Assembly: GCF_001043005.1 (NCBI RefSeq)
Contig: NZ_JYKZ01000001.1
Coordinates: 496,001 to 560,000, forward strand
From: Pseudomonas psychrophila
GTDB lineage: Bacteria; Pseudomonadota; Gammaproteobacteria; Pseudomonadales; Pseudomonadaceae
Reading direction: 5' to 3'
DNA length: 64,000 bases
Under the pieces are notes generated by a model. That model saw only the letters and a list, made by a program, of their open reading frames with translations, did no database searches and was not told the origin of the DNA. Shown piece by piece: positions 56,028 to 64,000 of the stretch. A program made the translations under genes and the position numbers. How positions within the stretch are numbered: the stretch's first letter is position 1; each line of letters opens with the position of its first letter.

Positions 56028-58466
56028 ATGCTGACTTCCTCCAACCTGCGCGGGCGCCTTGGCCCGCGCACCTGCACGCCGCTGGCCCTGGCAATTCACT
56101 TGAGTGTCGCTTCGGCGGCCGGTGTGATCTGTACCTCGACCGCCCAGGCACAATCGGCGGCCGTGCAAACCTATGACATTCCTGCAGGCCCGCTGAGCAA
56201 CGCGTTAAATCGCTTCGCGCAGCAGGCCGGTGTGGCGATCATTTTTCAGTCGAGCACTCTGGAGGGCCTGTCGACGCCTGGTCTGCATGGTGCCTTCAAC
56301 GAACAAGGCGGATTCGAAGCACTGCTACGTGGCAGTGGCTACACAGCGGTCAAAAGTGCCAATGGCTATATGCTCGACGCTCTACCGTCTGCGAGCGGTT
56401 CGCTGGAGTTGGGCGCCACTCAGGTCAGCGCCAACCAGCTGGGCACTATTACCGAAGGGTCCGGCTCCTACACCCCAGGCTCCATTGCAACCGCAACACG
56501 CATGGTGCTGACACCGCGAGAAACACCGCAGTCGATTTCCGTAGTGACGCGCCAGGCAATGGACGACTTTGGCCTCAACTCGATCGATGATGTGATGCGC
56601 CACACTCCCGGCATCACCGTGGCCACCTACGACAGTGATCGCACCAGCTATTATTCCCGCGGCTTTGCGATCAAAAACTTTCAGTACGACGGCATCCCGA
56701 TCCTGCAAGACCCGCAATACTCTGCCGGGCACACCCTGACCGACACCGCGATCTACGACCGGGTCGAGATCCTCAAGGGCGCAACCGGGCTACTCACCGG
56801 CGCCGGGGGGCCGGGCGGCACCATCAATATGGTGCGTAAAAAACCCACCCATGAATTCAAGGCGCATATCGACGTGGGAGCGGGCTCCTGGAACAACTAC
56901 CGCTCCGAGATCGATATCAGCGGGCCCTTGACCGAGAGCGGCAATGTGCGTGGCCGGGCGGTGGCGGCCTATCAGGACAAGCACTCGTTCATGGATCACT
57001 ACAAGCGCGACAGCGAGGTGTACTACGGCATTCTTGAGGTGGACTTGAGCCCAGACACCCTGCTGACCCTTGGCGCCGACTATCAGGACAATAACCCCAA
57101 AGGCTCAAGCTGGTCGGGCAGCGCCTCGCTCTTCAACTCCAAGGGTGATCGAATCAGCACCTCTCGATCATTCAACAACGGCGCAAAATGGAGCAGTTGG
57201 GAGCAATACACCCGGACGGTTTTCTCGACTCTGGAGCACAATTTTGACAGTGGCTGGGTAGTCAAAGGCCAATACAACCATCAAATCAACGGTTATAACG
57301 CCCCTTTGGGTGCATTGCTCGATCCGGATGCCACCACCGGCCTTGCGCCCATGCTTGCCCGCAAGTACACCGGTGAATACGTCAGCGACAGCGGTGACCT
57401 TTTTGCCACTGGCCCTTTCAGCCTGCTGGGACGCGAACACGAGCTGGTCATTGGCGGCTCGGTCTCCAGATCCCATTGGACCGGCAAGGATTACACCAAC
57501 GCCAAGATGGTGAACAACGCCTACGACTACTACAACTGGAAGGGCGACAGCCTTGAGCCGGACTGGGGTAATGTCACGTCGATCAATGATGAAACCACGC
57601 GTCAGACAGGTACATACGTGACGGGTCGTTTCAGCCTGACCGACGACCTGAAGCTTATGCTGGGCACCCGAGTGGCCAACTACACCCTGACCGGCACCAG
57701 TCACGCTAAAGATACGGGCAAAGTGCTTCCCTATGCAGCCTTGATCTACGACATCAACGACACTATTTCGGCCTACACCAGCTATACAGAAATCTTCCTG
57801 CCGCAGTCGTACTACCGCAATCGCGACAACAAGATGCTTGAGCCGGATGAAGGCACCAACTATGAGTTGGGCCTGAAAGGCGAGTTCTTTGATGGCCGCC
57901 TGAATTCAAGCCTGGCGTACTTCGAAGTACATCAGGACAACCGCCCTGAAGCAGATACGGCCTACAACGGCAATCCAACTAACCCCGACATTGACTACGC
58001 CTATAAAGGCATCAAAGCCACGACCAAGGGTTATGAGGCAGAAATTTCCGGGGAGCTGATGCCTGGCTGGCAATTGCAAGCGGGCTACACACACAAGGTC
58101 ATACGCGACCAAAGTGGCAAAAAGGTCTCGACTTGGGAGCCTGAAGACCAGATCAACGTGTATACCAGCTACAAGCTGACCGGTGATCTCGACAAATTGA
58201 CGTTGGGCGGCGGTGTTCGCTGGCAGAGCACGGGATGGCAGGTGCTGACCAACTGGAACAAAGGTGGCGTCGAGGAAAAGTTTTCCCAGGATCCGTACTG
58301 GCTGGTTGATCTGATGGCGCGCTATCAGATTTCGAAAAACCTGTCGGCCACCGTCAACCTGAACAACGTGTTCGACAAGTCGTATTACACCAACGTCGGT
58401 TTTTACAACTCGTCCTACTACGGTGATCCGCGCAACGTAATGGTGACAACGCGCTGGGACTTCTAA
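56028..58466 (+). CDS. TonB-dependent siderophore receptor with signalling (STN) domain
   Basis: 812 residues. Signal peptide (cut after TAQAQS, near residue 44), STN secretin/TonB signalling domain (about residues 48-120, YDIPAGPLSNALNRFAQQAG), plug domain (PRETPQSISVVTRQAMDDFG; RVEILKGATGLLTGAGGPGG) and a 22-strand barrel ending in the terminal aromatic TRWDF. The STN domain and the sigma/FecR pair upstream mark it as a transducer receptor. The siderophore cannot be named; it resembles the ferripyoverdine/hydroxamate receptor group. Confidence 0.93.
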   Translation: MLTSSNLRGRLGPRTCTPLALAIHLSVASAAGVICTSTAQAQSAAVQTYDIPAGPLSNALNRFAQQAGVAIIFQSSTLEGLSTPGLHGAFNEQGGFEALLRGSGYTAVKSANGYMLDALPSASGSLELGATQVSANQLGTITEGSGSYTPGSIATATRMVLTPRETPQSISVVTRQAMDDFGLNSIDDVMRHTPGITVATYDSDRTSYYSRGFAIKNFQYDGIPILQDPQYSAGHTLTDTAIYDRVEILKGATGLLTGAGGPGGTINMVRKKPTHEFKAHIDVGAGSWNNYRSEIDISGPLTESGNVRGRAVAAYQDKHSFMDHYKRDSEVYYGILEVDLSPDTLLTLGADYQDNNPKGSSWSGSASLFNSKGDRISTSRSFNNGAKWSSWEQYTRTVFSTLEHNFDSGWVVKGQYNHQINGYNAPLGALLDPDATTGLAPMLARKYTGEYVSDSGDLFATGPFSLLGREHELVIGGSVSRSHWTGKDYTNAKMVNNAYDYYNWKGDSLEPDWGNVTSINDETTRQTGTYVTGRFSLTDDLKLMLGTRVANYTLTGTSHAKDTGKVLPYAALIYDINDTISAYTSYTEIFLPQSYYRNRDNKMLEPDEGTNYELGLKGEFFDGRLNSSLAYFEVHQDNRPEADTAYNGNPTNPDIDYAYKGIKATTKGYEAEISGELMPGWQLQAGYTHKVIRDQSGKKVSTWEPEDQINVYTSYKLTGDLDKLTLGGGVRWQSTGWQVLTNWNKGGVEEKFSQDPYWLVDLMARYQISKNLSATVNLNNVFDKSYYTNVGFYNSSYYGDPRNVMVTTRWDF

Positions 58467-58484
58467 AAGGGCAAATGCAATTTT

Positions 58485-58528
58485 CGTAGCAGCTGCCGTA
58501 GGAACGAGGCAGCCGCTACGTTTTTTTT
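58485..58528 (+). terminator. Terminator built from a single unit of the second repeat family
   Basis: CGTAGC-A-GCTGCC pairs with GGCAGC-C-GCTACG around GTAGGAACGA and is followed by eight T residues, 19 bases beyond the receptor stop. Confidence 0.8.
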
Positions 58529-58552
58529 GCCGCCAACAAAACACACGCGCAC

Positions 58553-58577
58553 AAAAAAGCCTGCACTAGGCAGGCTT
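58553..58577 (-). terminator. Terminator of the tRNA Val-Asp array
   Basis: On the minus strand AAGCCTGC-CTAGT-GCAGGCTT is followed by a T run, about 40 bases beyond the 3' end of the last tRNA-Asp. Confidence 0.8.
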
Positions 58578-58618
58578 CATGTGGATCACAAGCGTTCAAG
58601 GGGCTTGTATTCCGAATA

Positions 58619-58695
58619 TGGCGCAGCGGACGGGACTCGAACCCGCGACCCCCGGCGTGACAGGCCGGTATTCTAACCGACTGAACTACCGCTGC
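58619..58695 (-). tRNA. tRNA-Asp (GTC)
   Basis: 77 nt with encoded CCA. Acceptor GCAGCGG pairs with CCGCTGC; anticodon loop CTGTCAC gives GTC. Identical to the copy at 59009. Confidence 0.97.
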
Positions 58696-58714
58696 GCGTA
58701 ACATTGAAAGTAAA

Positions 58715-58790
58715 TGGTGGGTGATGACGGGATCGAACCGCCGACCCTCTGCTTGTAAGGCAGATGCTCTCCCAGCTGAGCTAATCACCC
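58715..58790 (-). tRNA. tRNA-Val (TAC)
   Basis: 76 nt with encoded CCA. GGGTGAT acceptor arm; anticodon loop CTTACAA gives TAC. Identical to the copy at 59105. Confidence 0.97.
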
Positions 58791-59008
58791 TTTCACTTCA
58801 CTTTCGTTGCGGAGCGCATTCTCTCACACTTTTTGTGTAAGTGGTTGTTTTTATTCAAGTTTTTTTAAAAACCCTGTAAAAACTTCCGTTTCCTACGCCC
58901 TGCATCTTTGATATTGCAGCGAACTACAATATCGAAGCCTTTCAGGAAAACCTGCATTTAGCGGGCTTATCCAACCACAAGCGTTCAAGGGGCTCATGGT
59001 ACAAAAAA

Positions 59009-59085
59009 TGGCGCAGCGGACGGGACTCGAACCCGCGACCCCCGGCGTGACAGGCCGGTATTCTAACCGACTGAACTACCGCTGC
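59009..59085 (-). tRNA. tRNA-Asp (GTC), second copy
   Basis: 77 nt, same sequence as the copy at 58619. Flanking bases ACAAGCGTTCAAGGGGCT are also repeated next to both copies, showing a segment duplication. Confidence 0.97.
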
Positions 59086-59104
59086 GCGTAACACTGTGAG
59101 CGAA

Positions 59105-59180
59105 TGGTGGGTGATGACGGGATCGAACCGCCGACCCTCTGCTTGTAAGGCAGATGCTCTCCCAGCTGAGCTAATCACCC
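59105..59180 (-). tRNA. tRNA-Val (TAC), second copy
   Basis: 76 nt, same sequence as the copy at 58715. First gene of the Val-Asp-Val-Asp array in transcription order. Confidence 0.97.
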
Positions 59181-59340
59181 TTTCACTCTCGGTGTGGCGC
59201 GCATTCTACGTAGCGACCTATAGTCTGGCAAGCACTTTTTAAAATAATTTTTCTAACGGTGACAAAGGCTTAGCGCAGGGTTGGCCTATTAAGGCTATCA
59301 AGCGAATAATGCGTCTTTGTATATAGGAGTGATTCACCCC

Positions 59341-60261
59341 ATGTGGTTCAAAAACCTGCTTATCTATCGCCTGACCCAAGATCTGCCTTTTGATGCGCAG
59401 GTGCTGGAAACTGCACTGGCCACCAAACTGGCCCGCCCGTGTTCAAGCCAGGAAGTAGCCACCTACGGTTTCGTTGCCCCGTTCGGCAAAGGCGAAGACG
59501 CACCCCTGGTTCACGTCAGCCAGGACTTCCTGCTGATCGCCGCTCGTAAAGAAGAACGCATCCTGCCAAGCAGCGTTGTGCGCGATGCTTTAAAGGAAAA
59601 GGTCGACGAGATCGAAGCCGAGCAAATGCGCAAGGTCTACAAGAAGGAGCGCGATCAGCTCAAGGATGAAATCATCCAGGCGTTCCTGCCCCGTGCCTTT
59701 ATTCGCCGCTCGGCGACCTTTGCCGCCATCGCCCCCAAGCAGGGCCTGATCCTGGTTAATGCTTCAAGCCCAAAACGCGCCGAAGACCTGCTGTCCACAT
59801 TGCGTGAAGTGATCGGCTCGCTGCCAGTTCGCCCTCTGGCAGTCAAAATCGCACCAAGCGCCGTCATGACCGAGTGGGTCAAAACCCAAAAAGCCGCCGA
59901 CAACTTCTTCGTCCTCGACGAATGCGAGCTGCGCGATACCCATGAAGACGGCGGCATCATTCGCTGCAAACGTCAGGACCTGACCAGCGACGAGATCCAG
60001 CTGCATTTGAGTACCGGTAAAGTGGTGACCCAATTGTCACTGGCATGGCAAGACAAACTGTCGTTCGTACTGGATGACAAATTGGTGGTCAAACGCCTCA
60101 AGTTCGAAGACTTGCTCCAAGACCAGGCTGAACAGGACGGCGGTGACGACGATCTGGGCCAGCAGGACGCCAGCTTCACCCTGATGATGCTGACTTTCGG
60201 CGAGTTCTTGCCGCAACTGTTTGAAGCACTGGGCGGCGAAGAGATTCCGCAGGGGATCTAA
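59341..60261 (+). CDS. rdgC: Recombination-associated protein RdgC
   Basis: 306 residues from ATG 59341 (AGGAGT 10 bases upstream); the frame from 59317 is too long at the N-terminus. Starts [18 protein letters not shown], and the [21 protein letters not shown] and ARKEER segments are typical of RdgC. It binds DNA and limits RecA activity as a ring-shaped dimer. Confidence 0.96.
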   Translation: MWFKNLLIYRLTQDLPFDAQVLETALATKLARPCSSQEVATYGFVAPFGKGEDAPLVHVSQDFLLIAARKEERILPSSVVRDALKEKVDEIEAEQMRKVYKKERDQLKDEIIQAFLPRAFIRRSATFAAIAPKQGLILVNASSPKRAEDLLSTLREVIGSLPVRPLAVKIAPSAVMTEWVKTQKAADNFFVLDECELRDTHEDGGIIRCKRQDLTSDEIQLHLSTGKVVTQLSLAWQDKLSFVLDDKLVVKRLKFEDLLQDQAEQDGGDDDLGQQDASFTLMMLTFGEFLPQLFEALGGEEIPQGI

Positions 60262-60284
60262 ACAACCCACTGCAACCGTCTTTT

Positions 60285-60361
60285 TGTGGGAGCGAGCCTG
60301 CTCGCGAAGGTCGAAGCGCCAGGGCGCTCACTCGATTATCGCGAGCAGGCTCGCTCCCACA
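60285..60361. repeat. REP pair between rdgC and the BASS transporter
   Basis: TGTGGGAGCGAGCCTGCTCG and inverse GCGAGCAGGCTCGCTCCCAC, about 77 bases apart overall. Confidence 0.85.
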
Positions 60362-60397
60362 CTCATATCCACCACCATAATCATAATAAGGATCACC

Positions 60398-61363
60398 ATG
60401 CGCGCACTGGCTGCTTTAAGCCGCTTTGTCGGTAATACCTTTGCTTACTGGGTGCTGATTTTCGCCGTGCTGGCGTTTCTTGAACCCGCCTGGTTTGTCG
60501 GCCTTAAAGGCTACATCGTGCCTTTGCTGGGCGTCGTGATGTTCGGCATGGGGCTGACCCTCAAACTCGAAGACTTCGCCGAAGTCGCCCGCCATCCGTG
60601 GCGCGTGGCGCTGGGCGTGGTTGCTCATTTTGTGATCATGCCCGGCGTGGCGTGGTTGCTCTGCCAAGTGTTCCACTTGCCACCCGAGATCGCCGTCGGC
60701 GTGATTCTGGTTGGCTGCTGCCCAAGCGGCACTTCGTCCAATGTCATGACCTGGCTGGCACGCGGTGATCTTGCACTGTCTGTGGCGATTGCCGCCGTGA
60801 CCACCCTCCTCGCCCCATTGCTGACCCCGGCACTCATCTGGCTGCTGGCTTCAGCCTGGCTGCCGGTTTCATTCATGGAGCTGTTCTGGTCGATCCTGCA
60901 AGTTGTGCTGCTGCCGATTGTGCTTGGTGTGCTGGCCCAACGTCTGCTCGGTGCACGGGTGCGCTTTGCCGTGGACGTACTGCCCCTGGTCTCGGTGGTC
61001 AGCATCGTGATCATCGTCGCGGCCGTAGTGGCGGCCAGTCAGGCTCAGATTGCCAAATCGGGCTTGCTGATCATGGCCGTGGTGATACTGCACAACAGCT
61101 TCGGCTATTTGCTAGGCTACTTTACCGGTCGTCTGTTCAAGCTACCGCTGGCCCAACGCAAATCCCTGGCGCTGGAAGTCGGCATGCAGAACTCCGGGTT
61201 GGGCGCGGCATTGGCCAGCGCACACTTCTCGCCGCTGGCAGCCGTACCCAGCGCGCTGTTCAGTGTGTGGCACAACATCTCGGGGGCGCTGCTGTCGACG
61301 TATTTCCGGCGCATGAGCGAGAAAGAAGATCGTCTGGCGGCAGCCAAAGCTGCAACTGAGTGA
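60398..61363 (+). CDS. Bile acid:sodium symporter (BASS) family transporter
   Basis: 321 residues from ATG 60398 behind AAGGA; the longer frame runs through a REP element. About nine to ten membrane helices. Signatures MGLTLKLEDF near residue 52, GCCPSGTSSNVMTWLARGD near residue 108 and EVGMQNSGLGAALA near residue 265 match the crossover regions of ASBT-like proteins. The substrate could be an organic anion or a sodium-coupled solute. Confidence 0.9.
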   Translation: MRALAALSRFVGNTFAYWVLIFAVLAFLEPAWFVGLKGYIVPLLGVVMFGMGLTLKLEDFAEVARHPWRVALGVVAHFVIMPGVAWLLCQVFHLPPEIAVGVILVGCCPSGTSSNVMTWLARGDLALSVAIAAVTTLLAPLLTPALIWLLASAWLPVSFMELFWSILQVVLLPIVLGVLAQRLLGARVRFAVDVLPLVSVVSIVIIVAAVVAASQAQIAKSGLLIMAVVILHNSFGYLLGYFTGRLFKLPLAQRKSLALEVGMQNSGLGAALASAHFSPLAAVPSALFSVWHNISGALLSTYFRRMSEKEDRLAAAKAATE

Positions 61364-61412
61364 AATTTCGGGGTTGCCTGACGGAATAATCATGTGCAAT
61401 ATACTGCGCACT

Positions 61413-61462
61413 GCGAGGACGACCTCGCGACTCAACGAGTGATTATTCTGGGGACGACCCCA
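61413..61462 (+). promoter_or_regulatory. Guanidine-II riboswitch (mini-ykkC) upstream of gdx
   Basis: Two tandem short hairpins each with an ACGA loop: GCGAGG-ACGA-CCTCGC (61413-61428) and TGGGG-ACGA-CCCCA (61449-61462), 20 bases apart, ending 9 bases before the ribosome binding site. This is the mini-ykkC (guanidine-II) arrangement, whose ligand dimerises the two stem-loops and frees translation of a guanidinium exporter. Confidence 0.9.
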
Positions 61463-61481
61463 TCAGTTGATGGAGATGAAT

Positions 61482-61796
61482 ATGTCCTGGATCATTCTGT
61501 TTTTCGCAGGCCTGTTTGAAGTTGGCTGGGCTGTTGGCCTGAAATATACGGACGGCTTCAGCCGCCCGTTACCTACGGCACTGACCGTAGGCGCCATGAT
61601 CATCAGCCTTGGCCTGCTGGGCCTTGCCATGAAAGAACTGCCACTGGGCACTGCCTACGCAATCTGGACCGGTGTCGGCGCAGTAGGTACGGTGATCGCC
61701 GGGATCATCCTGTTTGGTGAGTCGATGGCGCTGTTCCGGCTGGCCAGTGTGGCCCTGATCATTGCCGGCCTGATTGGCCTCAAGATCAGCGCATAA
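61482..61796 (+). CDS. gdx: Guanidinium exporter Gdx (SugE, SMR family)
   Basis: 104 residues from ATG 61482 (GGAG 6 bases upstream). Four-helix SMR protein with the conserved Glu13 in [16 protein letters not shown], which is the substrate-binding residue in Gdx, and the [17 protein letters not shown] segment. Exports guanidinium in exchange for protons. Its expression is expected to be switched on by the riboswitch directly upstream. Confidence 0.95.
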   Translation: MSWIILFFAGLFEVGWAVGLKYTDGFSRPLPTALTVGAMIISLGLLGLAMKELPLGTAYAIWTGVGAVGTVIAGIILFGESMALFRLASVALIIAGLIGLKISA

Positions 61797-61806
61797 CACA
61801 ACAAAC

Positions 61807-61894
61807 TGTGGGAGCGGGCTTGCTCGCGATGGCGGTCGATGCGGTTTTACTGAAGAACCGCAGCGCCTGCATCGCGAGCAAGCCCGCTCCCACA
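61807..61894. repeat. REP pair between gdx and the MFS-acyltransferase gene
   Basis: TGTGGGAGCGGGCTTGCTCG and inverse GCGAGCAAGCCCGCTCCCAC, about 88 bases overall, lying between two convergent genes. Confidence 0.85.
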
Positions 61895-61904
61895 TTTGTG
61901 TTAC

Positions 61905-63779
61905 CTATTTGACCGCCCCGCGCAACGCCGTCACCCTCTCACGCAACACTTTCTGCGTGGCCTCAGTGGCCGTCATCGGTTCGCCAGCGACTAACGTCAC
62001 CCGTGACCAAAGTCGCTTGAAGTAACCCTTGTTCGGGTCGCGACTAAAGAAGCTGCCCCACAACCCTTGCAACGCCATCGGAATCACCGGCACCGGCGTG
62101 CGTTCCAGAATCCGCGTCACTCCCGCCTTGAACTCATTGATCTGACCATCGGTGGTGAGTTTGCCCTCAGGGAAGATGCACACCAACTCGCCATCGTTCA
62201 GATACCGGGCAATCCTGTCGAACGCCTGCTCGTAGATCGCCTCGTCTTCGCCACGTCCGGCAATCGGAATCGTGCCCGCTGTGCGGAAGATAAAGTTCAG
62301 CACTGGCAGGTTGTAGATTTTGTAATACATCACAAAACGAATCGGACGGCGTACCGCGCCGCCAATCAGCAGTGCATCCACAAACGATACGTGGTTACAC
62401 ACCAATAACGCCGCGCCTTCATCCGGGATGAGATCCAGGTGCTTGTGTTGCACGCGGTACATGGAATGGCTGAGCAGCCAGATCATGAAGCGCATGCTGA
62501 ACTCAGGAACGATTTTGAAGATGTAAGTGTTGACCGCGATGTTCATCAACGACACCACGAGAAACAACTCGGGAATCGTCAACTTGGCCACGCTCAGCAA
62601 CAGGATGGTGACGAGCGCCGACACCACCATAAACAGCGCATTGAGGATGTTGTTGGCGGCAATGACCCGCGCCCGCTCACTTTCGGAGGTCCGGGACTGA
62701 ATCAGTGCGTACAGCGGCACTATATAGAAGCCACCAAACACACCCAGTCCGAGAATATCGAACAACACCCACCAGGCCTGACTGAACCCCAGCACGCCCA
62801 GCCAATCGTTGGTCTGAATGTTTTGTGGCATCAGCCCCGAATGCCACCACAGCAGCAGGCCAAACACGGTCAGCCCAAATGAGCCAAAGGGCACCAGGCC
62901 AATCTCGACCTTGCGCCCTGAAAGCTTCTCGCACAGCAGCGATCCCAGGGCGATACCCACCGAAAACACAGTGAGTATCAGCGTCACCACGGTCTCGTCG
63001 CCATACAGCCAGTCTTTGGCATAGGCCGGGATCTGCGTCAGGTAAATCGCGCCCACAAACCAGAACCACGAATTGCCCACTACAGAGCGCGACACGGCAG
63101 GCGTCTGATTCAGCCCCATGCGCAGGGTGGCCCAGGACTCGCTGAAAATATTCCAGTTCAAACGAAGCTGCGGCGTATCAGCAGGCGCGGCTGGAATGGC
63201 GCGGCTGGCCAGGTACCCCAACACTGCCACCGCAATGATCACTACCGAGACTATTACTGTGTAATTACTGGACGACAGCATGATTCCGGCACCAATAGTG
63301 CCCGCCAAAATTGACAGAAAAGTGCCCATTTCGACCAGACCATTACCACCGACCAACTCTTCCTCACGCAGGGTTTGCGGCAGGATCGAATATTTCACCG
63401 GCCCGAACAGTGCCGAATGTGTGCCCATGGCAAACAAGGCAACCAGCATCAAGGCCAGATGATCAAAGGCAAACCCTATGGCCGCGACGATCATGATCGC
63501 GATTTCACCCAACTTGATCAGACGTATCAGGCGATCCTTGGGGTATTTTTCACCGAACTGCCCAGCCAGCGCCGAGAACAGAAAAAACGGCACGATGAAA
63601 AGCAGCGCACAGAGGTTGACCCAAATCCCCCTATCACCCTCGATGTTCAACTTATAAAGGATGGCCAGAATCAGGGATTGCTTGAACAGGTTGTCATTGA
63701 GAGCGCCCAGGGACTGGGTCACGAAAAAGGGCAGGAAGCGACGCTTGCTTAGCAAACTGAATTGCGAGGGGTGGCTCAT
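61905..63779 (-). CDS. MFS transporter fused to 1-acylglycerol-3-phosphate acyltransferase-type domain
   Basis: 624 residues from ATG 63779; upstream Met codons belong to a longer frame with no ribosome binding site. N-terminal MFS domain (about 1-410; SLGALNDNLFKQSL, GTHSALFGPVKYSILP, EELVGGNGLVEMGT) related to LplT, the lysophospholipid transporter, and a C-terminal PlsC-like domain with NHVSFVD near residue 460 and FPEGKLTTDG near residue 534. The fusion suggests import of lysophospholipid and its reacylation at the inner membrane. Confidence 0.9.
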   Translation of the reverse strand: MSHPSQFSLLSKRRFLPFFVTQSLGALNDNLFKQSLILAILYKLNIEGDRGIWVNLCALLFIVPFFLFSALAGQFGEKYPKDRLIRLIKLGEIAIMIVAAIGFAFDHLALMLVALFAMGTHSALFGPVKYSILPQTLREEELVGGNGLVEMGTFLSILAGTIGAGIMLSSSNYTVIVSVVIIAVAVLGYLASRAIPAAPADTPQLRLNWNIFSESWATLRMGLNQTPAVSRSVVGNSWFWFVGAIYLTQIPAYAKDWLYGDETVVTLILTVFSVGIALGSLLCEKLSGRKVEIGLVPFGSFGLTVFGLLLWWHSGLMPQNIQTNDWLGVLGFSQAWWVLFDILGLGVFGGFYIVPLYALIQSRTSESERARVIAANNILNALFMVVSALVTILLLSVAKLTIPELFLVVSLMNIAVNTYIFKIVPEFSMRFMIWLLSHSMYRVQHKHLDLIPDEGAALLVCNHVSFVDALLIGGAVRRPIRFVMYYKIYNLPVLNFIFRTAGTIPIAGRGEDEAIYEQAFDRIARYLNDGELVCIFPEGKLTTDGQINEFKAGVTRILERTPVPVIPMALQGLWGSFFSRDPNKGYFKRLWSRVTLVAGEPMTATEATQKVLRERVTALRGAVK

Positions 63780-63850
63780 CGTCCATGTACTCACGTTGCG
63801 CTGATAGGCTTTCTCTTTGGAGGGCCGTTGTAACACTCAGGACACAACCT

Positions 63851-63908
63851 TGCTCGGGTTCTGTTTGCGGTTACACCTAATTCGGCGTTTTCCCACAGAA
63901 CCCGAGCA
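63851..63908. repeat. 14-bp inverted repeat between two minus-strand genes
   Basis: TGCTCGGGTTCTGT (63851-63864) and ACAGAACCCGAGCA (63895-63908) are perfect inverted copies around a 30-base loop. It lies between the partial gene at the right edge and the MFS-acyltransferase gene and may terminate or attenuate; a T run is missing. Confidence 0.6.
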
Positions 63909-63914
63909 CAAATT

Positions 63915-64000
63915 TTACTTCTTCAAGCCTGCAATACACGGCGACACAAATAGCTCGCCACGATAAGCGCCTTGCACCGTGCGAGTCCCCACCAGCAGCC
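63915..64000 (-). CDS. C-terminal fragment of an unidentified protein (cut by right edge)
   Basis: The minus-strand frame is open from the right edge to a TAA at 63915-63917 and ends in LFVSPCIAGLKK. Only about 28 residues are visible, too few to name. It lies upstream of the MFS-acyltransferase gene on the same strand. Confidence 0.4.
   Translation of the reverse strand, partial: LLVGTRTVQGAYRGELFVSPCIAGLKK

Overview
The window is Pseudomonas chromosome, probably of the P. fluorescens-like group. The block oprF-sigX-cmpX-crfX, the pair ppsA/ppsR, the 2-methylcitrate operon with acnD and prpF, and many REP hairpins built on TGTGGGAGCGAGC are typical of that genus. Identifications come from reading translated sequences and motifs; no database search was run.

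Left part (1-22.5 kb): an accessory region that looks like a genomic island inserted at the 3' end of a tRNA-Gly gene. Positions 1-10.4 kb hold a plus-strand catabolic cluster: a CmcJ/NvfI-like oxidoreductase (cut by the left edge), a DenD-like dehydrogenase, an alpha/beta hydrolase, maleylacetate reductase, a PcpA-type hydroquinone ring-cleavage dioxygenase, an MhqD-like esterase, a beta-hydroxyacid dehydrogenase, a carboxymuconolactone decarboxylase-family protein, a metallo-beta-lactamase-fold lactonase, glutathione-independent formaldehyde dehydrogenase and a VanA-like Rieske demethylase oxygenase. Together they suggest breakdown of a methoxylated aromatic or hydroquinone: demethylation with formaldehyde disposal, ring cleavage, ester or lactone hydrolysis and reduction toward 3-oxoadipate. 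No reductase partner for the oxygenase and no regulator of the cluster are visible. Next is a chemoreceptor gene split by an intact 2,956-bp IS66-family element with perfect 8-bp target duplications and a passenger gene. An AT-richer segment follows with an SDR and an MFS transporter, then a 608-residue tyrosine integrase with a long C-terminal extension.

Boundary (22.4-22.9 kb): a tandem Gly-Glu-Gly-Glu tRNA array. REP elements occur only to its right, which supports a foreign origin for the left part.

Right part (23-64 kb): core genome. It holds yggL, dacB, rlmKL, rmf, pyrD, the oprF-sigX-cmpX-crfX envelope-stress block, zntB, rraA, a hydrolase, divergent ppsA/ppsR and the propionate operon prpR(GntR)-prpB-prpC-acnD-prpF-prpD with GntR-type palindromes. 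It continues with a three-gene operon (retropepsin-like protease, inactive transglutaminase-7TM protein, RimK-like ligase), pabB, cysH, an ECF sigma/FecR/TonB-receptor iron-signalling set with a Fur-like box, duplicated Asp-Val tRNA pairs and rdgC. It ends with a BASS-family transporter, a guanidine-II riboswitch ahead of the guanidinium exporter gdx, and an MFS-acyltransferase fusion.

The two least explained systems are the aromatic cluster and the protease/transglutaminase-like/ligase operon.
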